From assembly GCA_000163995.1 (NCBI GenBank), contig CM000855.1, positions 886,634 to 950,633 of the forward strand: a stretch of DNA of 64,000 nucleotides, in the 5' to 3' direction. Shown one piece after another: positions 58,801-64,000 of the stretch (position 1 is the stretch's first letter; each line of letters begins with the position of its first letter). A model generated the notes under the pieces. The model searched no databases and was not told where the DNA came from. It saw only the letters and a program-made list of their open reading frames with translations. The translations under genes and the position numbers were made by a program. This DNA comes from Campylobacter jejuni subsp. jejuni 414. Its GTDB lineage: Bacteria > Campylobacterota > Campylobacteria > Campylobacterales > Campylobacteraceae.

Positions 58801-58897
58801 TTTACTTACCTTGCTTGTAGTTCCCGCACTTTTTAAATTTTGTTTTAAACTTGATAGTAGATTAAGAAAAATTTATGAGAGAGAAAAATTAAATTAA
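55880..58897 (+). CDS. cmeF: CmeF, RND-family inner-membrane multidrug efflux transporter
   Basis: The 1005-residue proton-driven transporter has 12 helices and two large periplasmic loops. The helix 4 proton-relay aspartates are in GIFIDDAIVVIEN, the first helix motif is INRPITVLMFFLALMIFG, and the second half has GMVGKNAILLVDVAN and a GAGYEANSPMAIAI segment. It is full length and intact. Its stop lies inside a strong bidirectional terminator, so cmeDEF ends here. Confidence 0.95.
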   Translation: MFKLAINRPITVLMFFLALMIFGLISAFSMSVNLFPNVSIPLIKITSKVNGDLNFVESKVTKEIENALSEIDGVKTITSAAYDNFSISVVEFKLGKNLEVAANDVRDKIGTLSLPSKPEIEKISSDSGSAISLFLYSKDKLQLMREINDKIKPFLQRVDGVGKIETKGFLEPQIRIELKPNELRKYNLNALDVANIIKSQNFKQALGELNNNQNNYIIKGYFEATNLEELNNLRIKTGIFLSDIANISSLYEDEKQSALYEGKEGVLLELGKITNYNTLEMIKNVKNALPNLEKQISKDISISVLYDKSLNIQKHLSQVIFDMILGIFLTLIIVFLFLRNLSATLIACIAIPTSIISTFFIIDLLGYDLNRLTFIALTLSIGIFIDDAIVVIENISKKLKTYPPLQAAFLGINDIGFSVLSISIVLLCVFIPISYMNSIPGLFFNALGISVASGIVISFLVSAFLIPSLGARFLNPKESKFYEKTETFFEKIEQKYENLLYKILQNKAKFILATLIFVGLSFALATRIGLDFLPMEDDSEIQVLLESKKDLSLEAMKEKSLNLLEKIQNNNNVKYAFLLVGYDDAKDATKARIYVKLKNLDERNLRQSAIVSLYRQKFQDESLKIKILELPKIEGAGIDDPVQFLVLGDDLNTLKEAASRAKEILSTNARIVDINDNANATKDEVALHINKEKAKLLDVNPEYIAGVLGYSFSQLSVGSMDRGNSKDDIILSFAPEFKKDIEALKRISIKNNQGLNLELSSVVDFIYSKDLKTINRYNKNRSVKITAGVNDLSLGEVQKLLLTNMDKILNNNANLSYAFSGFINLLGETVQGFTMAIALAFVLIYLVLAALYESFILPLIIMITMPLAFGGTSIGLFITGHNFSLFVLIAIILLFGMVGKNAILLVDVANKKCHEGLDPDKALLIAGKSRLRAILMTTFAMIFAMLPLALSRGAGYEANSPMAIAIIFGLISSTLLTLLVVPALFKFCFKLDSRLRKIYEREKLN

Positions 58898-58920
58898 CCA
58901 AGATGGTTAATTTAATTTTT
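58884..58920 (+). terminator. Strong bidirectional terminator between cmeF and the DnaJ-like gene
   Basis: A perfect 16-bp stem (AAAAATTAAATTAACC / GGTTAATTTAATTTTT) with a 5-base loop AAGAT runs into a T-run on the plus strand and an A-run that reads as U on the minus strand. It ends at the stop of the convergent gene. Confidence 0.85.
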
Positions 58921-59727
58921 TTAAGTATTATTTTTATAAAGAGCTTTTAAATTATCATAAGCAATTTGTATTTTTTCAAATTGTTCCCTTGCATAAGCTT
59001 TTTCTATCGCGCTTTTTCCTTGATAAAAATCAGGATGATAAAGTTTTACTAAAATCAAATATTTTTGTCTAATTTCACTAAGATCATTTTGTGGAGTGCA
59101 CTCTAAAGTATTAAAATAATTACTAAAAAGCTTAGCCAAGGCATTAAATTTCCATTTCATATTTTCTTTATTGTGAATATTTTGACGAAATTTTTTATAT
59201 TCTTCGCGATCAACTTCGAAATTCACGCAATATTTTAAATGCTCACTCTCATCTGCAAAAGCTTCAAAAAGCTCAAAAGTATTTTCATTTTTATATTCTA
59301 AAATTAGAATATTTGTCATTTCATTATATTCTATATTATGATCTTGAAAATAATTTCTTATGTAAGTAACAAATAGTTTTTCATTAGAACTTAACTTCAT
59401 TAAAATTCTACCCGCAACAAAATCAATCTTGATAAATAACATAGGTTTAAGCATATTACTTTGCTCGAAATTTAATCTAAAAGTTTTAAAATGAGCATCT
59501 TGTAAATTCTCTATGCTTTCATTTGTGCTTTTGCGATATTTTTGGTCTAAAAGTTTTAAAAAATAACGACGTTGCGGAATCTCATTTTCTTCAAAAAAAG
59601 AAAAAATTTTATTTTTTCGTCCTACGACCTTTGTGAAATTTTTGGTAATCAAGTCTTTAAAATACTGAAATACGCTAATATCATCTGTATTAACATTAAT
59701 AGTTTCTAAAGTTTGCACGATTTGCAT
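58921..59727 (-). CDS. DnaJ-domain protein with the J-domain at the C-terminus
   Basis: The 268-residue protein places its J-domain at the C-terminal end (~212-265), with the HPD triad at 231-233 (LVKLYHPDFYQG) and a last helix EQFEKIQIAYDNLKALY. The first ~200 residues are not a known substrate domain. There is no G/F-rich or zinc-finger region, so it is a class III J-protein that would direct a Hsp70 to a special client. It ends directly against the bpt stop. Equivalent to Cj1034c. Confidence 0.83.
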   Translation of the reverse strand: MQIVQTLETINVNTDDISVFQYFKDLITKNFTKVVGRKNKIFSFFEENEIPQRRYFLKLLDQKYRKSTNESIENLQDAHFKTFRLNFEQSNMLKPMLFIKIDFVAGRILMKLSSNEKLFVTYIRNYFQDHNIEYNEMTNILILEYKNENTFELFEAFADESEHLKYCVNFEVDREEYKKFRQNIHNKENMKWKFNALAKLFSNYFNTLECTPQNDLSEIRQKYLILVKLYHPDFYQGKSAIEKAYAREQFEKIQIAYDNLKALYKNNT

Positions 59728-60447
59728 CTATTTCTCCCATAAAACCTCATTTTCAAAAAGCTCTCTTGTGCCTTTTAAAATTTCATTGGGTGTATAATCG
59801 GCTTTATAAGATAAAGATTGACACTTTTTTACAAAATATCCAAGATAAATATAATCTAGATTCATTTTTTTAGCTATTTGTATTTCATTGAGCAAAGAAA
59901 ATTTACCCAAAGAAAAATACAAAAAATCAGGATCATAAAAACAATAAATACTTGAAATTCCATCTTTTAAAATATCAATCAAATCAACACAAACAAGCTT
60001 ACCTTCTATGTAAAATGCAAGCTCGTATCCAAAATTCATAAAACCATCAACATAAAGATTATAATACTGTTTAAAGCTTAAATCGTAACGCTTCCAGTTC
60101 TTTTTTTCTTCCATAAAACGGTGATATTTATCATATAAAAACAAATGTTCATTGCTTAAATTAGGTGTTCTAAGTATAACTTTGGTGTCAATGTTTTTAT
60201 TCATAACCCTTCTTTCGCTTCTTGAAAAATGGTATTCATTAACCAAAATTCTAAGACTTAAACATTCATTACAATCTTTACAAATAGGGCGTGAAAAATA
60301 CCTACCAAAACGACGCCAACCCCGTTTTATTAGCTCATTATTGATTTCCTTAGGGCAATTTTCAATGTATTTATACTCTATCCTTGAACGTTTATCTTTT
60401 AAATAAGGACACTGATCTTCAAGAGTACAAAAACCAATCTCAAGCAT
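59728..60447 (-). CDS. bpt: Bpt/Ate, N-end-rule aminoacyl-tRNA-protein transferase
   Basis: The enzyme transfers leucine (Bpt) or arginine from tRNA to N-terminal Asp/Glu of proteins, marking them for ClpAP-type degradation. The 239-residue protein has the cysteine motif [13 protein letters not shown] and the GNAT-like part with [20 protein letters not shown] and [15 protein letters not shown]. Bacterial members of this length are usually leucyl-transferases, inferred here. It starts at the end of the small gene upstream, overlapping by 1 bp. Confidence 0.87.
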   Translation of the reverse strand: MLEIGFCTLEDQCPYLKDKRSRIEYKYIENCPKEINNELIKRGWRRFGRYFSRPICKDCNECLSLRILVNEYHFSRSERRVMNKNIDTKVILRTPNLSNEHLFLYDKYHRFMEEKKNWKRYDLSFKQYYNLYVDGFMNFGYELAFYIEGKLVCVDLIDILKDGISSIYCFYDPDFLYFSLGKFSLLNEIQIAKKMNLDYIYLGYFVKKCQSLSYKADYTPNEILKGTRELFENEVLWEK

Positions 60448-60692
60448 TAAATTTTCTTAATATCTGTATTTTTGATAAATTCGGAAAATTCATCCTGTAA
60501 TTTTTCTTGTTTTAAAAAAATTTCTTGCATTTCTTTATCTAGATTTGTTTCTTGATTTTTTTCACGGATATTTTTAGCTAGCTTTTCTATTTTTTTTACA
60601 CTTGTACCACTCTTGCTTGATTTCTTTGTCAATTTTGGAGCATTGGCTTGCATTTCTTTTTTAATACTTTTAAGACTATCTAAAAAATCCAT
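60447..60692 (-). CDS. Small charged cytoplasmic protein between pycA and bpt
   Basis: The 81-residue protein is very rich in lysine and glutamate with heptad-like helices ([27 protein letters not shown] as [10 protein letters not shown]). It has no membrane segment and no family I know. It starts 1 bp after pycA ends and overlaps bpt by 1 bp, so it is part of one transcript. Equivalent to Cj1036c. Confidence 0.68.
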   Translation of the reverse strand: MDFLDSLKSIKKEMQANAPKLTKKSSKSGTSVKKIEKLAKNIREKNQETNLDKEMQEIFLKQEKLQDEFSEFIKNTDIKKI

Positions 60693-62138
60693 CTATTCTC
60701 TACTTTCTCGTATTTTTTTAAGTGTAGCAGCTATCGCGGCTATAACTTCTTCTTTATTTTCTTGATGACGATCTTCTGTTTTTTCTAATAATTCTTGCAT
60801 ATGCGTTTCTATAAAAGAAGTATCTAAATACCCTCTTCTAAATTCTCTTGTTTTTGTAATAGCTATTAAAAATGGTATCGTTGTTCTAATATCATCAATC
60901 ACAAATTCTTTCAAAGCACGCTCAAGTTTATTAACTGCTAAATCATAACTTGTTGCTTTAATAATAAGCTTTGCAAGCATGGAATCATAATAAGGTGGCA
61001 CAATATAATCTTTATAGATATGACTATCAACTCTAACCGATGGTCCAAGAGCTGGGTAATATTCCCCTATTTTTCCAGGACTTGGAATAAAATTTTTCCA
61101 TACATTTTCAGCAGTAATTCTAGCTTCAATAGCAAAACCCCTAGGCTTAATGTCACTTTGCTCTAAATCTAAAATTTCCCCCGCTGCAATACGAATTTGC
61201 CTTACAATAAGATCAATACCTGTAATTTCTTCGGTAATTGGATGTTCAACTTGAATTCTTGTATTCATTTCCATAAAATAAAAACGGTTATAATCATCAA
61301 GTAAAAACTCTATAGTTCCAGCATTTGTATAACCTACAGCCTTAGCAGCTGCCACAGCTGTAACACCCATAGTTTTTCTAAGATTATCTGAAATTCCAGG
61401 ACAAGGTGCTATCTCAATCACCTTTTGATGTCTTCTTTGAATAGAACAATCCCTTTCGCAAAGATGAATAATATTTCCATAATTATCCCCTAAAATTTGA
61501 AATTCTATATGACGAGGATTGACTACATATTTTTCCATAAATACTTCATCGTTATTAAAATACGTTAAAGCTTCTCTTTTACAAGATTCAAAAGCATTTT
61601 CAAGTTCTTGTTCTTTATGAACAACACGAATTCCACGTCCCCCACCGCCACCTGAAGCTTTTAAAATAATAGGATAACCTATTTTCTCAGCAAAAATTTT
61701 AATCTCTTCTAGGCTATAAGAGTTTAATTTCTCAGTTCCTGGAACAATAGGTATACCATTTTTAGCCATTAACTTACGGGCAATATTTTTATTTCCCATC
61801 TTATGAATTACTTCAGATTTTGGGCCTATAAAAATAATCCCCGCATCTTCACAAGCTTTAGCAAATTCATAATTTTCACTTAAAAATCCATAACCAGGAT
61901 GGATAGCATCAGCACCACAAGCTTTAGCAATCTCAACAATGCGATCAACATCTAAATACCCCCTTATAGCATCCGTTCCTATACGATAAGCTTCATCTGC
62001 AATTTTTACATGCAAACATTCACGATCAGGTTCTGTAAAAACTGCAACGCTTTTAATATGTAAATCCCTACAAGCACGGATCACGCGAACGGCTATTTCA
62101 GCTCTATTTGCTATAAGAATTTTATGGATTTGATTCAT
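60693..62138 (-). CDS. pycA: PycA, biotin carboxylase subunit of pyruvate carboxylase
   Basis: The subunit carboxylates biotin with ATP and bicarbonate. With PycB (encoded elsewhere) it forms the two-subunit pyruvate carboxylase that makes oxaloacetate in C. jejuni, which lacks normal glycolysis. The 481-residue protein has the ATP-grasp glycine loop KASGGGGGRGIRVV, the ERDCSIQRRHQKVIE segment, the metal site EMNTRIQVEHPITE and EARITAEN. Whether it could also serve acetyl-CoA carboxylase is not excluded by sequence. Intact. Confidence 0.9.
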   Translation of the reverse strand: MNQIHKILIANRAEIAVRVIRACRDLHIKSVAVFTEPDRECLHVKIADEAYRIGTDAIRGYLDVDRIVEIAKACGADAIHPGYGFLSENYEFAKACEDAGIIFIGPKSEVIHKMGNKNIARKLMAKNGIPIVPGTEKLNSYSLEEIKIFAEKIGYPIILKASGGGGGRGIRVVHKEQELENAFESCKREALTYFNNDEVFMEKYVVNPRHIEFQILGDNYGNIIHLCERDCSIQRRHQKVIEIAPCPGISDNLRKTMGVTAVAAAKAVGYTNAGTIEFLLDDYNRFYFMEMNTRIQVEHPITEEITGIDLIVRQIRIAAGEILDLEQSDIKPRGFAIEARITAENVWKNFIPSPGKIGEYYPALGPSVRVDSHIYKDYIVPPYYDSMLAKLIIKATSYDLAVNKLERALKEFVIDDIRTTIPFLIAITKTREFRRGYLDTSFIETHMQELLEKTEDRHQENKEEVIAAIAATLKKIRESRE

Positions 62139-62222
62139 AATTTACCTTTTTTATTATTTTTATTTTTAATTTTAGCAAATTTTCCTTACAAAAGCTTAGC
62201 AAAAAAATTAATTTATTTTAGT

Positions 62223-62228
62223 TATAAT
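62223..62228 (+). promoter_or_regulatory. -10 element upstream of ftsW
   Basis: A perfect TATAAT in TTTTAGTTATAATAAAAC lies 47 bp before the ftsW start and is the only clear promoter in the gap divergent from pycA. A second TATAAT at 62266-62271 is too close to the ATG to be likely. Confidence 0.55.
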
Positions 62229-62275
62229 AAAACTTTTTAAAATTTTAATTCCAATAAAGAAAAGTTATAATTACA

Positions 62276-63439
62276 ATGGTTGCTGATAAAAGATTATTTT
62301 ATTTAAGTTGTATTTTGATCACTATAGGTATAGTATTTTCATATTCTCTTACAGCTTTTACTGTTCTTTTTCTTGACTATAGTGAGTTTCATTTTTTTAT
62401 TCGTCAGCTTTTTTTTGGAATTAGTGGCATACTTATAATGTTTTTCATTTCTCGCCTTGATCCTGATAAAACACTTTCTAAAAAAATTATTTTAGCTATT
62501 TTGATTATTTCTTTTATGTTTATTATCATTTTACCATTTTTACCCTCTACATTAGCAACAGCTAGCGGAGGAGCTAAACGCTGGATACGCTTAGGTCCTC
62601 TTTCTATTTCCCCTGTAGAATTTTTTAAGATAGGACTTATTTATTTTTTAGCATGGAGCTATACAAGGCGTATTGATGATAGCAAAAAAGCAATCAGACA
62701 CGAGGCTTTAATTCTTCTACCTTATTGTATTTTAGCTTCTATAGTTATAGGATATATTTATATCACCCAAAATGACTTAGGACAAAGTGTAATTTCTTTC
62801 TTTTTGATTCTAGCTTTAGCTTTTTTTGCAGGAGCTAGTAAAAGACTTTTTGCTTTTGGAATTTTAATCATCATGATGATAGGCATAATGGTAATTTTTA
62901 GTAACCAAAGAAGAATTCAAAGAATCTCTTCTTGGTGGGGAAATATACAAGATGCTTTTTTACCTATGCTTCCTGATTGGTTAGCAAACACTTTAAGAGT
63001 AAGCAGCAACAGCGAACCTTATCAAATTTCACACTCATTAAATGCTATAGCTCATGGAGGAATGTTTGGTGAAGGCCTAGGACTTGGAACTTTTAAATTA
63101 GGTTTTTTAAGTGAAGTGCATACTGACTTTGTTCTTTCAGGAATTACCGAGGAAATAGGACTTTTAGGTCTTGGAGTTATTTGCTATATTTATCTTTGGA
63201 TGATTTTAAGAATTTTTAGAATTGCAGGAAGATGCGAAGCTAAACAAGATTTTATTTTTTGTTCAGGTATAGCCTTGCTTTTGCTTTTTTCCTTTTTTAT
63301 GAATGCTTTTGGCATTATTTCTCTTACCCCACTAAAAGGTGTAGCTGTCCCACTTTTAAGCTATGGAGGAAGTTCAATGTGGGCAATTTGTATAGGCATA
63401 GGGTATGTATTAATGATCTCAAAAAAGGTTAAATTATGA
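62276..63439 (+). CDS. ftsW: FtsW, septal peptidoglycan glycosyltransferase (SEDS family)
   Basis: The 387-residue protein has about ten membrane helices. SEDS signatures include GGAKRWIRLGPLSISPVEFFKIGLI, the catalytic aspartate segment TQNDLGQSV, the SLNAIAHGGMFGEGLGLG loop, and the C-terminal HTDFVLSGITEEIG and TPLKGVAVPLLSYGGSSM. RodA is the alternative, but the direct overlap with murG places it in the cell-division cluster, so FtsW is preferred. It overlaps murG by 4 bp (ATGA). Confidence 0.9.
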   Translation: MVADKRLFYLSCILITIGIVFSYSLTAFTVLFLDYSEFHFFIRQLFFGISGILIMFFISRLDPDKTLSKKIILAILIISFMFIIILPFLPSTLATASGGAKRWIRLGPLSISPVEFFKIGLIYFLAWSYTRRIDDSKKAIRHEALILLPYCILASIVIGYIYITQNDLGQSVISFFLILALAFFAGASKRLFAFGILIIMMIGIMVIFSNQRRIQRISSWWGNIQDAFLPMLPDWLANTLRVSSNSEPYQISHSLNAIAHGGMFGEGLGLGTFKLGFLSEVHTDFVLSGITEEIGLLGLGVICYIYLWMILRIFRIAGRCEAKQDFIFCSGIALLLLFSFFMNAFGIISLTPLKGVAVPLLSYGGSSMWAICIGIGYVLMISKKVKL

Positions 63440-64000
63440 CAATAGTTTTAACAGGTGGTGGAACTGGTGGACATCTAGCCATAGTACGTTGCTTACTAGA
63501 AAGTGCAATTAAAAAAAATATAGGATGCGTGTATATAGGCAGTCAAAATGGTCAAGATAAAGCTTGGTTTGAAAACGAAATACGTTTTAAAGCAAAATTT
63601 TTTTTAAGCTCAAAAGGAGTGGTTAATCAAAAAAAATTTGGCAAAATAAGCTCTTTTCTCCATACCTTAAAACTCTCTAAAGATTGTAAAGAAATTTTTA
63701 AAAAATATCAAATCGAAGCCGTTTTTAGCGTAGGTGGATATAGCGCAGCTCCTGCATCTTTTGCGGCTTTATTTTCGCGATTGCCTCTTTTTATACATGA
63801 ACAAAATTCAAAAAGCGGCTCCTTAAATATACTTTTAAAACCTTTTGCTACAAAATTTTTTAGCGCCTTTGAAGAAGAATTTAGCCCTTATCCTGTAGCG
63901 AATATTTTTTTTGATAATGCAAGAATTCGCAAAGAATTAAAAAATATTATTTTTCTAGGCGGTTCACAAGGAGCTAAATTTATAAATGAGTTAGCTTTAA
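63436..64000 (+). CDS. murG: MurG, lipid II synthase (N-terminal part; gene runs off the window)
   Basis: MurG adds GlcNAc to lipid I at the inner membrane, giving lipid II. The first 188 codons are visible: the glycine loop VLTGGGTGGHLAI, the segment VFSVGGYSAAPAS, the conserved IHEQNS, and ILGGSQGAKFINE-like FLGGSQGAKFINE opening the second domain. The ATG overlaps the ftsW stop, so translation is coupled. The frame is open to the window edge. Confidence 0.95.
   Translation, partial: MTIVLTGGGTGGHLAIVRCLLESAIKKNIGCVYIGSQNGQDKAWFENEIRFKAKFFLSSKGVVNQKKFGKISSFLHTLKLSKDCKEIFKKYQIEAVFSVGGYSAAPASFAALFSRLPLFIHEQNSKSGSLNILLKPFATKFFSAFEEEFSPYPVANIFFDNARIRKELKNIIFLGGSQGAKFINELAL

Noticed and set aside
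1..64000. CRISPR array, insertion sequence, prophage or toxin-antitoxin system
   Set aside because: No spaced repeats, no transposase or integrase motifs and no toxin-antitoxin gene pair were seen; the only sizeable repeat found is the livJ/livK coding block.

Overview
The window is an AT-rich epsilonproteobacterial chromosome segment that I identify as Campylobacter jejuni. A hippurate hydrolase gene (hipO), the marker enzyme of this species, lies beside jlpA and cjaA. Gene order from cjaA to murG follows the C. jejuni NCTC 11168 order as I remember it (Cj0982c to Cj1039). The number of broken genes would also fit a decaying lineage such as subsp. doylei; that is a guess, because the sequence alone does not name the strain.

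Layout: 1-6.6 kb is a surface and accessory block: cjaA (partial), jlpA, a shattered phosphoethanolamine transferase gene, frameshifted yaaA, hipO, and the remnant of an MFS-type transporter. 6.6-16.3 kb is metabolic: an Fe-S oxidoreductase, hemN, argF and hemB in one tight minus-strand run, then ribA (frameshifted) and rsmG, a YceI-like protein, and a YeiH-type exporter divergent from a LysR regulator. 16.3-28 kb holds rpoD, a SixA-like phosphatase, a rhomboid protease, an FtsH relative that has lost its protease motif, mtaB, a truncated MscS-type protein, aroB, an RCK-like protein, tgt, a CorA-like transporter and tRNA-Arg(GCG). 28-37.4 kb is the cytochrome c assembly gene ccsBA downstream of the branched-chain amino-acid ABC operon livJKHMGF. 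37.4-47.7 kb contains a cytochrome c, a porin-like fragment, yqhA, asd, the flagellar genes flgR, flgQ and flgP, gyrA, a ComF-type gene, mapA and lepA.

48.1-53.8 kb is an accessory iron island: a TonB-dependent receptor (fhuA-like) divergent from fhuC, fhuD and a frameshifted double-length fhuB. Together they would form a complete outer-membrane-to-cytoplasm hydroxamate siderophore route if fhuB were intact. It sits between lepA and the RND efflux operon cmeDEF. The window ends with a DnaJ-like protein, the N-end-rule transferase bpt, pycA, ftsW and murG (partial).

The strongest overall pattern is gene breakage by single-base changes, mostly in short A/T runs: yaaA, ribA, livJ, flgR, flgP, mapA, fhuB and the phosphoethanolamine transferase gene. 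In each case a one-base correction restores the family reading frame. This means either real decay and phase variation, notably of motility (flgR, flgP) and siderophore uptake (fhuB), or homopolymer errors in the assembly. Reads across these runs would decide. Other notable items are the pseudo-protease FtsH paralogue, a 130-bp perfect repeat shared by livJ and livK that looks like gene conversion, an in-frame internal deletion in the MscS-type gene, and a probable leaderless start for cmeD.
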